From: Methanomicrobiales archaeon HGW-Methanomicrobiales-2
GTDB lineage: Archaea; Halobacteriota; Methanomicrobia; Methanomicrobiales; Methanoculleaceae
DNA: 34,484 nt
Direction of reading: 5' to 3'
NCBI GenBank assembly: GCA_002839645.1
Contig: PGYL01000021.1
Coordinates: forward strand, 62,915-97,398
A program made the position numbers and the translations under genes. The stretch's first letter is position 1. Each line of letters opens with the position of its first letter. The notes below the pieces were generated by a model that was given only the letters and a program-made list of their open reading frames with translations, was not told the origin of the DNA and ran no database searches. Positions 22,128-31,432 of the stretch are shown here, in pieces.

Positions 22128-23437
22128 CCAGGACTGTAACCGACGTTATCTGCCCGTTCTGCGGGACACTCTGCGATGACCTTGAGGTCGTCGTCAGTGA
22201 TGACGGAAAGGATCTCCTCGAGGTCTACAACGCGTGCGCTATCGGCGCTGAAAAATTCCTCCACTCTCAGGCAAAGGATCGTATCACCCGGCCCCGCATG
22301 CGGCAGGAAGACGGCTCCTGGAAGGAGATCTCCTACGATGAGGCAGTTAATTACACTGCCAGGATGCTTGCCGACGCCAAGAAGCCCCTGATGTACGGCT
22401 GGAGTTCCACAAACTGTGAAGCCCAGTCTGTTGGGGCCGAGATCGGCGAGGCCGTGGGAGCGGTCATGGACAACACCGCGACCGTCTGCCATGGAACATC
22501 CCTTATCGCGGTTCAGGATATCGGTATCCCGAGCTGCACGCTCGGTGAGGTCAAGAACCGTGCCGACCGGGTCCTCTTCTGGGGATGCAACCCGGCACAC
22601 GCTCACCCGCGGCACATGTCCCGCTACTCGATCTTCCCCCGTGGTTTCTTCACCGGCAAGGGTCACACGGGCCGCAAGGTGATCGTCGTCGACCCGCGCC
22701 CCACCGATACCGCGAGCCTTGCAGACATCCACCTGCAGGTAGAGCAGGGACACGACTACGAACTCCTCGACGCGCTCCGCGTGGCATTCAGGGGCGAGAA
22801 ACTCCCCGACTTTGTTGGCGGAATCCCGAAAGCGAAGATCTACGAGGTCGCCGAGACGCTCAAGAGCGGCCGTTTCGCGATCATCTTCTTCGGTATGGGC
22901 GTGACCCAGTCGATCGGGAAGAACCACAACATCGACATCGCTATCGCGGTCACCCGGGACTTAAACGAGTACACGAAAGCGGCCATCATGCCGATGCGCG
23001 GGCACTACAACGTCACCGGCTCCGGTCAGGTCTGGGGCTGGCAGTTTGGGTTCCCCTTCGCGGTGGACCTCTCCCGCGGATTTGCCCGCTACAACCCCGG
23101 CGAGACGACCTCCAACGACCTGCTCCGCAGGGACGAAGTGGATGCCGTCTTCGTGCTCGGCAGCGACCCCGGTGCGCACTTCCCCTTCAGCTCCGTGAAG
23201 AAGATCTACGACCTCCCGTCGGTCGTTATCGACCCCCATGAGACCCCGACCTCTGAGGTCTGCAAGGTCCATGTCCCGGTCGCCTTCGTCGGCGTCGAGA
23301 TAGGTGGGTGCGCATATCGTATGGATAACGTACCGATTGAGACCAGAAAGGTCGTTGATGCCCCCGAGGGCATGATGACCGACGAAGAGTTCCTCACACG
23401 CGTCCTCGCACGCGTCAAGGAACTCAAGGGGGTATAA
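22124..23437 (+). CDS. fwdB: Formylmethanofuran dehydrogenase subunit B (catalytic)
   Basis: This 437-residue subunit reduces CO2 to formate at a tungsten- or molybdenum-pterin, the first step of methanogenesis. The N-terminal ICPFCGTLCDDLEV with NACAIG (Cys38) holds a [4Fe-4S] cluster. Cys122 in TVCHGTSLIA is the metal ligand, which some methanogens replace by selenocysteine. Pterin-binding segments include FWGCNPAHAHPRH, VVDPRPTDTA, FFGMGVTQS, GHYNVTGSGQVWGWQFG and VLGSDPGAHFP. All are intact. Translation is coupled to fwdD by a four-base overlap. fwdA follows after three bases. fmdB is the alternative name if the enzyme uses molybdenum. Confidence 0.96.
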   Translation: MTRTVTDVICPFCGTLCDDLEVVVSDDGKDLLEVYNACAIGAEKFLHSQAKDRITRPRMRQEDGSWKEISYDEAVNYTARMLADAKKPLMYGWSSTNCEAQSVGAEIGEAVGAVMDNTATVCHGTSLIAVQDIGIPSCTLGEVKNRADRVLFWGCNPAHAHPRHMSRYSIFPRGFFTGKGHTGRKVIVVDPRPTDTASLADIHLQVEQGHDYELLDALRVAFRGEKLPDFVGGIPKAKIYEVAETLKSGRFAIIFFGMGVTQSIGKNHNIDIAIAVTRDLNEYTKAAIMPMRGHYNVTGSGQVWGWQFGFPFAVDLSRGFARYNPGETTSNDLLRRDEVDAVFVLGSDPGAHFPFSSVKKIYDLPSVVIDPHETPTSEVCKVHVPVAFVGVEIGGCAYRMDNVPIETRKVVDAPEGMMTDEEFLTRVLARVKELKGV

Positions 23438-23440
23438 GCG

Positions 23441-25144
23441 ATGGCAGAGTTTCTCATTAAGAACGGTTTCGTCTTCGACCCGGTTCTCGGGATCAAGGGG
23501 GATGTGGCCGACGTCGCCATCAAGGACGGCAAGATCGTCGAGACCAGTGCTCTCAGAAGCCCGAAGGTCATCGATGCCACGGGTAAGACCGTCATGGCGG
23601 GCGGTGTCGATATCCACGCCCATGTTGCCGGCCCCAAGGTGAACATCGGCCGCAACTTCCGCCCCGAAGACAAGCTCTTCAACTGCACGGCCGGACACGG
23701 CATCGAGCGGATGCAGGGCGGGTTTTCGGTCCCGACGACGATCCGGACCGGCTACAACTACGCCCACATGGGCTATACCACCGTGATGGAAGCGGCCATG
23801 CCGCCGCTCTACGCCCGGCACACCCACGAGGAGATGCGGGATACGCCGATCCTCGACCAGGGCGCCTACCCGGTCTTCGGGAACAACTGGTTCGTCCTCG
23901 AGTACCTCAAGAACCACGAGATCGAGAACACCGCTGCCTACATCGCCTGGCTCCTGCGAGCCACGAAGGGCTACGCGGTCAAGGTTGTCAACCCCGGCGG
24001 CACCGAAGCCTGGGGATGGGGCTTAAACTGTGAGAACGTTCACGACCCGGTCCCGTATTTCGACATCACCCCGGCCCAGATCATCAAGGGCCTCATCGAG
24101 GCGAACGAGTACCTCGGACTCCCGCACTCGATGCACATGCACGCGAACAATCTCGGAACCCCCGGCAACTACACGACGACGCTGGACTCGTTCAAGCTCT
24201 CGGAAGGCATCAAGCCGAACAGCAAGTTCGGCCGCGCCCAGGTGATGCACCACACCCACGTCCAGTTCCACTCCTACGGCGGTGAAGGATTCAACTTTGA
24301 GTCCAAGGCTCCGGAGATCATGGACTACGTGAACACCCACGACAACATCACCATCGATCTCGGTTGCGTCACCTTAGACGAGACAACGACGATGACCGCC
24401 GACGGACCGTTCGAGCACCACCTCACCGAGTTGAACCACTTAAAGTGGGCAAACGCCGATGTGGAACTCGAGACCGGGTCCGGGGTCGTGCCGTTCGTCT
24501 ACAGCGCAAACAACAAGGCAAACGCCATCCAGTGGTGCATCGGCCTCGAACTCGGACTGCTCGCAAAAGACCCGATGCGGGTCTTCCTGACCACCGACCA
24601 CCCGAACGCCGGGCCATTCATCCGCTACCCGCGGATCATGAAGTGGCTCATGAGCCAGGAGGCACGTGATCAGCAGTTCGACGCCTTCAAGCACAAGGAC
24701 AAGGTCATCGAGGCGACCAACCTCGCCGGCATGGACCGCGAACTCAGTCTCTACGAGATCGCACAGATGACCCGCGCAGGACCGGCAAAAGCGCTCGGTC
24801 TTTCGCACATGTACGGCGGGCTGGCGCCCGGCCTCGATGGGGATGTTGCCGTCTACGACTTCAACCCGAACGAGCCCTACGCACCCGACGACATCGAGAA
24901 GGCATTCTTGAACGCAAAACATCTCTTCAAGTCCGGCGTTCAGGTCATCAGCGACCACGAGATCGCGAGCAACGGCAACAAGCGGACGCTCTGGGTGAAC
25001 GCCAGGGCCAACGAGAATCCCCAGGTGATGCGTGACATCAAGGAAAAGTTCCTCCGCTATTACACCGTCACCTTGAACAACTACGAGGTTACCGGACACT
25101 ATCTCCGTAACCCGCACGTTATTGAGGTTGATGCCACACAGTGA
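23441..25144 (+). CDS. fwdA: Formylmethanofuran dehydrogenase subunit A (amidohydrolase)
   Basis: The 567-residue amidohydrolase condenses formate with methanofuran at a dinuclear zinc site. Formate arrives through a tunnel from FwdB. Seen: VDIHAHVAG with His59 and His61, the lysine that is carboxylated in the Methanothermobacter enzyme at Lys181 (VKVVNPGG), MHMHANNLGTPGNY, MHHTHVQFHSYGG, TLDETTTMTADGPFEHHL and the catalytic Asp region TTDHPNAGPF. The length fits the family. The ATG at 23441 lies three bases after the fwdB stop with a G-rich site upstream. fwdC follows after 12 bases. Confidence 0.97.
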   Translation: MAEFLIKNGFVFDPVLGIKGDVADVAIKDGKIVETSALRSPKVIDATGKTVMAGGVDIHAHVAGPKVNIGRNFRPEDKLFNCTAGHGIERMQGGFSVPTTIRTGYNYAHMGYTTVMEAAMPPLYARHTHEEMRDTPILDQGAYPVFGNNWFVLEYLKNHEIENTAAYIAWLLRATKGYAVKVVNPGGTEAWGWGLNCENVHDPVPYFDITPAQIIKGLIEANEYLGLPHSMHMHANNLGTPGNYTTTLDSFKLSEGIKPNSKFGRAQVMHHTHVQFHSYGGEGFNFESKAPEIMDYVNTHDNITIDLGCVTLDETTTMTADGPFEHHLTELNHLKWANADVELETGSGVVPFVYSANNKANAIQWCIGLELGLLAKDPMRVFLTTDHPNAGPFIRYPRIMKWLMSQEARDQQFDAFKHKDKVIEATNLAGMDRELSLYEIAQMTRAGPAKALGLSHMYGGLAPGLDGDVAVYDFNPNEPYAPDDIEKAFLNAKHLFKSGVQVISDHEIASNGNKRTLWVNARANENPQVMRDIKEKFLRYYTVTLNNYEVTGHYLRNPHVIEVDATQ

Positions 25145-25156
25145 GGTGAGAGAAGG

Positions 25157-25963
25157 ATGGAAACAGTTACACTCACCATAAAGAGCCAGCCCGGGCTGTT
25201 CCTCGAGGCTGACAGCATCACCCCCGATGCGTTCGCCGGGAAGAAGGCGGAAGAGATCGTCGACCTCCCAGTCTATGTAGGGAGGGAACAGTTCCGGCTC
25301 GGAGACTTCTTTGAGGTCTCCGGCAGGGCCGGTGCGACCCCGGCAGAGACGAAGATCGTCGTCAACGGCGACCTCTCCCGGGTCAAGTACATCGGCATGA
25401 AGATGACCGCAGGCGAGATCGTTGCCAACAGCAACGCCGACATGTACGTCGGTGCCTGGATGCAGGGCGGCAAGATCACGGTGAACGGAAACGTTGACGC
25501 CTTTGCCGGAACCGGCATGAAGGGCGGCGAGATCGCCATCAAAGGCAACGCCGGGAACTATCTCGGTGCCGCATACCGTGGAGACTGGCGCGGCATGGCC
25601 GGCGGGAAGATCTCTGTCGGAGGCAATGCCGGCAGCGATCTCGGTACCTTCATGAACGGCGGCGAGATCGTCGTCGGCGGCGATGTCGATGTCCACGTTG
25701 CCACCCATGCCGAGGGTGGAAAGATCGTCATCAAGGGCAATGCAAAGAGCCGCCTTGGTGGCCAGATGGTTGAAGGCGAGATCTACGTCTTTGGCAACAT
25801 CGACACCATGATGCCCGGCTTTGCATACCGTCAGGATGTCGATGTCGATGTGGACGGCATCAAAGGACGGTTTGCTCTCTACGAGGGCGACCTCGGAGAG
25901 CGCCACCGGAAGAGGAAAGGCCAGGCGATTTACGCCAGGTTGTACCAGCGAATCAACGCCTGA
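25157..25963 (+). CDS. fwdC: Formylmethanofuran dehydrogenase subunit C
   Basis: The 268 residues contain the GXGXG-type right-handed beta-helix of FwdC and glutamate synthase C-terminal domains. At least seven turns are visible as repeats like GGKITVNGNV, GGEIAIKGNA, GGKISVGGNA, GGEIVVGGDV and GGKIVIKGNA (about residues 70-210). FwdC is structural and holds FwdA in the complex. The N-terminus (ETVTLTIKSQPGLFLEAD) and the C-terminal YARLYQRIN match the family. GAGGTGAGAGAAGG precedes the ATG. This is the last gene of the operon, followed at once by a T8 terminator. Confidence 0.95.
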   Translation: METVTLTIKSQPGLFLEADSITPDAFAGKKAEEIVDLPVYVGREQFRLGDFFEVSGRAGATPAETKIVVNGDLSRVKYIGMKMTAGEIVANSNADMYVGAWMQGGKITVNGNVDAFAGTGMKGGEIAIKGNAGNYLGAAYRGDWRGMAGGKISVGGNAGSDLGTFMNGGEIVVGGDVDVHVATHAEGGKIVIKGNAKSRLGGQMVEGEIYVFGNIDTMMPGFAYRQDVDVDVDGIKGRFALYEGDLGERHRKRKGQAIYARLYQRINA

Positions 25964-25968
25964 ACCCC

Positions 25969-25978
25969 TCTTTTTTTT
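25969..25978 (+). terminator. Oligo-T terminator of the fwd-hdr operon
   Basis: CTC then eight T (25971-25978) begins five bases after the fwdC stop. No hairpin is needed for archaeal termination, and the location fits the end of the ten-gene operon. Confidence 0.65.
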
Positions 25979-26325
25979 ACCGCGCATACCAGGTGATGCA
26001 GATCGTCGGAAGCGGGATGCGATCGCCGAAATAAGAGTAACACAAATTAGCACAATTTTAGGTAAATTATACTACTACGGGAGCGGTATGATACGTACGC
26101 TTTCCCGTGCAATTGTCTGGTATCGGGCAGATATCTAATATCGCGCTCCGGATATATATCTGATCATAGGCATAAATAGCAATGCTTATATCATCAGAGA
26201 AGGTTATTACTTTTTGTCCCACGAGGACGTGCAGTAGTCACCATCAGTCACAGCCAGCGAAACTTTTAGCGTTCACTTCACAGTTCCGGATTGTATGCAC
26301 ATAAAGAGGGTAATGGAGAAAGATT
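25979..26325 (+). promoter_or_regulatory. mcr promoter and leader, AT-rich intergenic region
   Basis: The 347 bases are AT-rich and carry no gene. TATA-like boxes lie at about 26151-26160 (GATATATATC) and 26184-26192 (CTTATATC). The latter would start transcription near 26215 and give a leader of about 110 bases. A small hairpin CACG-AGGA-CGTG lies near 26220-26231 at the predicted start. GGAGAAAG precedes the mcrB ATG. Strong AT-rich promoters with long leaders are usual for mcr operons. Confidence 0.5.
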
Positions 26326-27630
26326 ATGGCAAAATACAAGGAAACAATTGACCTGTACGATGATGCAGGCAAGCAGTTGAAGAGCGGTGTTGCGCTCGAG
26401 AAGATCAGTCCGCTGGTCAACCCGGCGACCCGGAAGCTCATCGACCTGACCAAGAGGACGATTGCAGTCAACCTCGGCGGCATTCAGGAATCCCTGAAGA
26501 CCGGAAAGGTAGCGAAGGGATACGTCCTTGGCCGCGAGATGAACCTCGATATCGTCGCCAACAAGGACGCTATCATCGCCAAGATCAAGGAGATGGTCCA
26601 GGTCGAGGAGGGTGACAACACCAAGATCCGCGAGTTCGGCGGCGGCAAGCTCATCCTCGTCGAGGCGCCCAGCGCCCGCCTGGAGGCTGCATCCACCTAC
26701 GATGCCGCGATCACTTCGGTCGCAGCCGCGACCACCTACGCTCTCGTCGAGCAGTTCAACATCGGAGCATTCGACGCAGCGATGGTCAAGGCAGCAGTCT
26801 GGGGTTCTTACCCGCACACGATGGACCTTTCCGGTGCCAACGTCACGTCCATTCTGTCGATCCCCCAGAACAACGAAGGTCTCGGCTACGCGCTCCGTAA
26901 CATCCCGGTCAACCACGCCGTGATGATGACGAAGAAGAACGCGATGCAGGGTGCCGCACTCTCGTCCACCTTCGAGCAGGCAGGAATGTTTGAGATGGGT
27001 AACGCCATCGGACCGTTCGAGCGCGCCCAGCTGCTTACCTACGCCTACCAGGGCCTGAACGCGAACAACCTGGTTTACGAACTTGTCAAGAAGAACGGAG
27101 CAACCGGAACCATCGGTACGGTCGTCCAGAGCCTGGTCGAGCGCGGTATCGAGGACAAGGTCATCGCCCCCGGCAAGAAGGGCGGGTACTTCCAGTTCTA
27201 CGACACGAAGGACCCCATGCTCTGGAACGCCTACGCCGCTGCAGGAACCATGGCAGCCACCATGGTCAACTGCGGTGCCGGACGGTTCGCTCAGGCAGTC
27301 TCCTCGACGCTCCTGTACTTCAACGACCTGCTTGAGCACGAGACCGGGCTGCCCGGCTGTGACTACGGCCGTGTCATGGGTACTGCCGTCGGGTTCTCGT
27401 TCTTCAGCCACTCGATCTACGGTGGCGGCGGCCCCGGGATCTTCAACGGCAACCACGTCGTGACCAGACACGCCGCAGGCGTGGCTATCCCGTGTGTGGT
27501 CGCTGCGGCGGCACTCGATGCCGGAACGCAGATGTTCTCACCCGAGAGCACTTCCAAGGTCTACGGCGACACTTTCGGCCAGGTTGACGTCTTCAGCAAG
27601 CCGATCCAGCAGATAGCACAGGGTGTGTAA
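26326..27630 (+). CDS. mcrB: Methyl-coenzyme M reductase subunit beta
   Basis: This 434-residue beta subunit of the methane-forming enzyme forms part of the F430 pocket and coenzyme B channel. Seen: MAKYKETIDLYDDAGK at the start, NIGAFDAAMVKAAVWG, SIPQNNEGLGYALRNI, FSFFSHSIYGGGGPGIF and NGNHVVTRHAAG. Tyr365 and His377 correspond to the known active-site Tyr367 and coenzyme B-binding His379 of the Methanothermobacter enzyme, with a constant offset of two. All are intact. It is the first gene of mcrBDCGA. Confidence 0.98.
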   Translation: MAKYKETIDLYDDAGKQLKSGVALEKISPLVNPATRKLIDLTKRTIAVNLGGIQESLKTGKVAKGYVLGREMNLDIVANKDAIIAKIKEMVQVEEGDNTKIREFGGGKLILVEAPSARLEAASTYDAAITSVAAATTYALVEQFNIGAFDAAMVKAAVWGSYPHTMDLSGANVTSILSIPQNNEGLGYALRNIPVNHAVMMTKKNAMQGAALSSTFEQAGMFEMGNAIGPFERAQLLTYAYQGLNANNLVYELVKKNGATGTIGTVVQSLVERGIEDKVIAPGKKGGYFQFYDTKDPMLWNAYAAAGTMAATMVNCGAGRFAQAVSSTLLYFNDLLEHETGLPGCDYGRVMGTAVGFSFFSHSIYGGGGPGIFNGNHVVTRHAAGVAIPCVVAAAALDAGTQMFSPESTSKVYGDTFGQVDVFSKPIQQIAQGV

Positions 27631-27647
27631 ATAACATAAGGATGCTA

Positions 27648-28124
27648 ATGACTGACGCCATATACCCTCAGATTCGAATCGTCTCTGCGCGATTTCTCAG
27701 ACCCGAAACAGTGGAACAACTCCTGAACAGACTTGTTCAGATAGGCGGGATTCGTCGTATGTCCCTCAACGGGCAGAACCTTCCCGCCACCGTTCCGTAC
27801 GGCCCGGCACGGGGGAAACCCAATCCCCACCCGGACCGTAAGGTCATCCATATCGGAGACCAGGACGTCCAGCTCCGGGTACAGGTCGGAACAATTATCC
27901 TGGAGCTTGAGGACGAGTCGTTCATTCCGGCAATAGGAGAAGCGGTCGATGAAGTCTTTGCCGATAAGGACTTCTCCTGCACCGTCCAGCAGGGGCGGTA
28001 CATGAAGACCCAGCCGACGATGTCCGACTTCGCCAAATACGGACCTGACGCCGACAGAGAGATTCTCGGGCTCGTCGATCCAAGGAGGAAAGACGGTCCC
28101 GTTATCATTCAGGGAACCAAGTGA
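27648..28124 (+). CDS. mcrD: Methyl-coenzyme M reductase operon protein D
   Basis: The 158-residue McrD is not part of the purified enzyme. It is linked to assembly or activation of methyl-coenzyme M reductase. Seen: YPQIRIVSARFLRPETVEQLLN, GGIRRMSLNGQNLP, GKPNPHPDRKVI and LELEDESFI. I chose the ATG at 27648 because AAGGATG directly before it makes a good ribosome site. An ATG at 27642 lies inside that site. The gene ends one base before mcrC. Confidence 0.95.
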   Translation: MTDAIYPQIRIVSARFLRPETVEQLLNRLVQIGGIRRMSLNGQNLPATVPYGPARGKPNPHPDRKVIHIGDQDVQLRVQVGTIILELEDESFIPAIGEAVDEVFADKDFSCTVQQGRYMKTQPTMSDFAKYGPDADREILGLVDPRRKDGPVIIQGTK

Positions 28125-28125
28125 C

Positions 28126-28749
28126 ATGCCCATCGGAAGAGTGACCCAGGTCGTCGATTGCCGCGAGAGCATGGGGATGGGAAAAGGAGGCGGTCTCGCC
28201 CAGCGTGGGACCATCTCTGAAGCCCGGTCCCCGGATGTGATCGTGATTGGAATGTCCCCCGGCCGCAGACACGTAACAAAACCAGTCTGCGACATCACCT
28301 CCGGTCTCCGGAGAGAGGGGGCAGAGTTCTCCGTGACCACGCTTGTCCTCAACGCAGGGAGCGGGGTTCCGGCAGATTCTCCCGTCGCGGGTCACGTTCT
28401 CGGAGCCTACTTCGGACTGACGGAGAAAGAGATCGTTCAGATTGAGCAGCACAAGGTCGCCATCCTGCACCACGGGAATGTCCGCTCCCATGTCGTGCAG
28501 AAGGTCCGGTTTATCCTTGAGCATGTGAATATCCGGGCGGTTGTCGTCTCTCAGGTCCCGATCGACTTCGAAGATCTCGCAAAAGAGGGGATCCGGACAG
28601 CGGTGGTTATGCCGCCCCCCGATCGGGTCAAAACGAAAGGCATGGTCATGGATATTGTCAGTGGTGTGACACGAGGTCAGACACCTGGCAGAGAAAAGTT
28701 GGCGACGGTCATTCGTGCCGTTATGAAAGTGCTAAAAAGCACAACATGA
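28126..28749 (+). CDS. mcrC: Methyl-coenzyme M reductase operon protein C
   Basis: The 207-residue McrC is reported as a component of the ATP-dependent system that activates the nickel of F430. Seen: MPIGRVTQVVDCRESMGMG, GGGLAQRGTI, VIGMSPGRRHVTKPVC, ITSGLRREGAEFSV, LNAGSGVP and LHHGNVRSHVVQKVRFIL. It is a full-length member of the family. The start is one base after the mcrD stop, so translation is probably coupled, since no strong ribosome site is seen. Confidence 0.95.
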   Translation: MPIGRVTQVVDCRESMGMGKGGGLAQRGTISEARSPDVIVIGMSPGRRHVTKPVCDITSGLRREGAEFSVTTLVLNAGSGVPADSPVAGHVLGAYFGLTEKEIVQIEQHKVAILHHGNVRSHVVQKVRFILEHVNIRAVVVSQVPIDFEDLAKEGIRTAVVMPPPDRVKTKGMVMDIVSGVTRGQTPGREKLATVIRAVMKVLKSTT

Positions 28750-28762
28750 GGTGAATGAAAAC

Positions 28763-29524
28763 ATGGCATACAAGCCCCAATACGGACCGGGTACATCCAA
28801 GGTCGCCGAGAACCGGCGCAAGCAGATGAACCCAAGCCAGAAGCTTGAAAAGATGCGTGATGTGACAGATGAGGATATCGTGCTGGTCCTCGACCACAGG
28901 GCGCCGGGAGCCGCCTATCCGACGGCCCACCCGCCGCTCGCCGAGCAGCAGGAACCCGACTGCCCCATCAGGAAGATTGTAACCCCGACTGACGGTGCAA
29001 AGGCCGGCGACCGTGTCCGCTACATCCAGTTCGCGGACTCGATGTTCTTCGCCCCCAGTCACCCCTACCAGCGGACCTACACCGAGTGCTACCGCTTCCG
29101 TGGCATCGACCCCGGCACACTCTCCGGTCGCCAGATCGTCGAGTGCCGTGAGCGTGACCTCGAGAAGTACTCGAAGGAACTCGTCAACACCGAGCTCCTC
29201 GACGCGGCCCGCACCGGCATCCGCGGCGCGACCGTGCACGGTCACTCGCTCCGTCTTGCCGAGAACGGCATGATGTTCGACATGCTCCAGAGGAGTGTCC
29301 TTGGCGAAGACGGCATCGTCCGCTACGTCAAGAACCAGATCGGCGAGCCCCTCGACCGTGCGGTTGCCATCGGCAAGCCGCTCGACGAGAAGTGGCTCAA
29401 GGCTCACACGACAATCTTCCACTCGCTCGGCGGCACCCCGTACCGTGACGACAAGGAGTATGTCGAGTACGTCCAGCGCATCCACACGCTGCGGACAAAG
29501 TACGGATTCATGCCCAAGGAGTGA
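28763..29524 (+). CDS. mcrG: Methyl-coenzyme M reductase subunit gamma
   Basis: The 253-residue gamma subunit of the alpha2-beta2-gamma2 enzyme contributes to the F430 pocket. Seen: [85 protein letters not shown] and the end [11 protein letters not shown] chose the ATG at 28763, because GAGGTGA lies 8 bases upstream and a GTG at 28751 belongs to that site. It precedes mcrA closely: its TGA is part of the GAGTGATG before the mcrA start. Confidence 0.97.
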   Translation: MAYKPQYGPGTSKVAENRRKQMNPSQKLEKMRDVTDEDIVLVLDHRAPGAAYPTAHPPLAEQQEPDCPIRKIVTPTDGAKAGDRVRYIQFADSMFFAPSHPYQRTYTECYRFRGIDPGTLSGRQIVECRERDLEKYSKELVNTELLDAARTGIRGATVHGHSLRLAENGMMFDMLQRSVLGEDGIVRYVKNQIGEPLDRAVAIGKPLDEKWLKAHTTIFHSLGGTPYRDDKEYVEYVQRIHTLRTKYGFMPKE

Positions 29525-29529
29525 TGAAA

Positions 29530-31272
29530 ATGGCAAAGATTGAAAGATCCCAGAAGCTGTTCCTGAAGGCACTCAAGGAGAAGTTCCAGGGGCAGGACGT
29601 CCAGTCCGAGACGACTGAGTTCTACAAGTTCAACGGTTACCACCAGTCTCCCCGCAAGGAGGAGTTCGTGAAGGCGAGCCGCGCCATCGAGCTGGACCGC
29701 GGCATCTCCATGTATGACCCCGTGCGCAATCACCTCGGCGGTATCCCGCTCGGCCAGCGCCAGCTGATGACCTACGAGGTCAGCGGCACCGGCGTCTTCG
29801 TCGAGGGCGACGACCTGCACTTCGTCAACAACGCTGCGATGCAGCAGATGTGGGACGACATCAGGCGGACTGTCATTGTCAACATGGACCTCGCCCACCA
29901 GACCCTGCAGAAGCGTCTGGGCAAGGAAGTTACCCCCGAGACGATCAACGAGTACCTCCACGTGCTGAACCACGCCATGCCCGGCGCGGCCGTCGTTCAG
30001 GAACACATGGTCGAGACCCACCCCGGCCTCGTCGACGACTGTTACGTCAAGGTCTTTACCGGCGACCAGGAACTTGCCGACGACCTCGAACCCCAGTTCG
30101 TCCTCGATGTCGAGAAGCTCTTCCCCGGCAAGCAGGCCGAGGCGCTCTCCGCAGCCGTTGGAAAGTCCCTCTGGCAGGCGATCCACATCCCGACCACGGT
30201 CGTCCGGACCTGCGACGGTGGAACGACCTCCCGGTGGTCTGCGATGCAGATCGGCATGTCCTTCATCGGTGCGTACCGCATGTGCGCCGGTGAGGCAGCA
30301 GTCGCCGACCTCTCCTACGCTGCGAAGCACGCAGGCGTCATCCAGATGGCGTCCCACCTGCCCGCCCGGCGTGCCCGTGGCCCCAACGAGCCCGGTGGCC
30401 TTGCATTCGGTCTCTTCTCGGATATCGTCCAGGCAAACCGGAAGTACCCCAACGACCCCGCCCGCGCCTCCCTTGAGGTCGTCGGTGCCGGAACCATGCT
30501 CTACGACCAGATCTGGCTCGGCTCCTACATGTCCGGCGGTGTCGGATTCACCCAGTACGCGACCATGTCCGGCGGTGTCGGATTCACCCAGTACGCGACC
30601 GCGGCCTACACCGACAACATCCTCGATGAGTTCACCTACTACGGTATGGACTACATCAAGGACAAGTACAAGGTCGACTGGAAGAACCCGAGCCCGAGCG
30701 ACAAGGTCAAGCCGACCTACGACGTCGTCAACGACATGGCAACCGAGGTCACCCTCAATGCTATGGAGCAGTACGAGCAGTTCCCGACCATGATGGAGGA
30801 CCACTTCGGCGGGTCCCAGCGTGCCGGTGTCATCGCCGCCGCGTCCGGCCTCACAACCTCCATTGCAACCGGAAACTCGAACGCCGGCTTAAACGCCTGG
30901 TACCTCTCCATGCTCCTGCACAAGGACGGATGGTCGCGTCTCGGCTTCTTCGGCTACGACCTCCAGGACCAGTGCGGGTCCGCAAACTCGCTCTCCATCC
31001 GTGGAGACGAGGGTGCGATCGGCGAGATCCGTGGACCGAACTACCCGAACTACGCGATGAACGTCGGACACCAGGGCGAGTACGCCGCGATCACCGGCGG
31101 TGCCCACTTCGGCCGCGGCGACGCGTTCTGCTTCGACCCGCGTGTGAAGATCTGCTTCGCCGACCCGGCCCTGAAGTTCGACTTCGCCGAGCCCCGCCGC
31201 GAGTTCGCGAAGGGTGCAATCCGCGAGTTCATGCCCGCCGGCGAGCGCTCGCTCATCATCCCGGCCAGATAA
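29530..31272 (+). CDS. mcrA: Methyl-coenzyme M reductase subunit alpha, with a 12-residue tandem duplication
   Basis: The 580-residue catalytic subunit binds F430 and makes methane from methyl-coenzyme M and coenzyme B. The start [18 protein letters not shown] matches the family, with AAGGAG 8 bases before the ATG at 29530. Counterparts of known key residues: His267 and Arg281 (methylated sites), Gln430 in FGGSQRA, Gly475 in GYDLQDQC (thioglycine site) and Cys482. The odd feature is residues 334-345, [12 protein letters not shown], repeated exactly as 346-357. In the well-studied enzyme this segment occurs once and carries active-site Phe330 and Tyr333. Numbering offsets are constant (10) up to the first copy and grow afterwards (12 from the repeat, 8 from a nearby surface insert). 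The frame stays open, so the product could be full length. Confidence 0.97.
   Translation: MAKIERSQKLFLKALKEKFQGQDVQSETTEFYKFNGYHQSPRKEEFVKASRAIELDRGISMYDPVRNHLGGIPLGQRQLMTYEVSGTGVFVEGDDLHFVNNAAMQQMWDDIRRTVIVNMDLAHQTLQKRLGKEVTPETINEYLHVLNHAMPGAAVVQEHMVETHPGLVDDCYVKVFTGDQELADDLEPQFVLDVEKLFPGKQAEALSAAVGKSLWQAIHIPTTVVRTCDGGTTSRWSAMQIGMSFIGAYRMCAGEAAVADLSYAAKHAGVIQMASHLPARRARGPNEPGGLAFGLFSDIVQANRKYPNDPARASLEVVGAGTMLYDQIWLGSYMSGGVGFTQYATMSGGVGFTQYATAAYTDNILDEFTYYGMDYIKDKYKVDWKNPSPSDKVKPTYDVVNDMATEVTLNAMEQYEQFPTMMEDHFGGSQRAGVIAAASGLTTSIATGNSNAGLNAWYLSMLLHKDGWSRLGFFGYDLQDQCGSANSLSIRGDEGAIGEIRGPNYPNYAMNVGHQGEYAAITGGAHFGRGDAFCFDPRVKICFADPALKFDFAEPRREFAKGAIREFMPAGERSLIIPAR
30529..30600 (+). repeat. Perfect 36-bp tandem duplication in mcrA
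   Basis: Bases 30529-30564 and 30565-30600 are identical and directly adjacent, each encoding [12 protein letters not shown]. No base differs, including third positions, so the duplication is recent or an assembly artefact. The family has one copy at this site. Confidence 0.97.
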
Positions 31273-31284
31273 ACCCAACTCAAC

Positions 31285-31292
31285 TTTTTTTT
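31285..31292 (+). terminator. Oligo-T terminator of the mcr operon
   Basis: Eight T lie 12 bases after the mcrA stop, preceded by a C/A-rich stretch. This is a clear end for mcrBDCGA. Confidence 0.7.
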
Positions 31293-31369
31293 CCCTAGCG
31301 TAAATCTACATGCCTAAAAAGGACATTCCGGGCGAATTTTTACGTTTCGTTGCGATAACGGCGCAACTT

Positions 31370-31392
31370 TTCGAAACCTTTAATTAAATCAT
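31370..31392 (+). promoter_or_regulatory. Candidate promoter of the mtr operon
   Basis: CGAAACC followed by TTTAATTAAATC (about 31377-31390) resembles a BRE/TATA pair in an AT-rich block between the mcr terminator and mtrE. Transcription would start near 31410, leaving a leader of about 55 bases with a hairpin at its end. Confidence 0.45.
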
Positions 31393-31432
31393 AAACAACT
31401 GTTAAATGAACCAAAAAGGTTTTGAACTCATA

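Noticed and set aside
22487-22492. Selenocysteine use in FwdB, HdrA or MvhD
   Set aside because: The metal-ligand position in FwdB is a normal Cys codon (Cys122) and no in-frame TGA interrupts hdrA or mvhD.
24440-26053. Minus-strand open frame of 537 codons opposite fwdA and fwdC
   Set aside because: Shadow of two full-length genes. It also runs through their terminator and lacks a start signal.
29404-30804. Minus-strand open frame opposite mcrA
   Set aside because: Antisense of mcrA. It even carries the reversed 36-bp duplication as a repeat, which shows it only mirrors the real gene.
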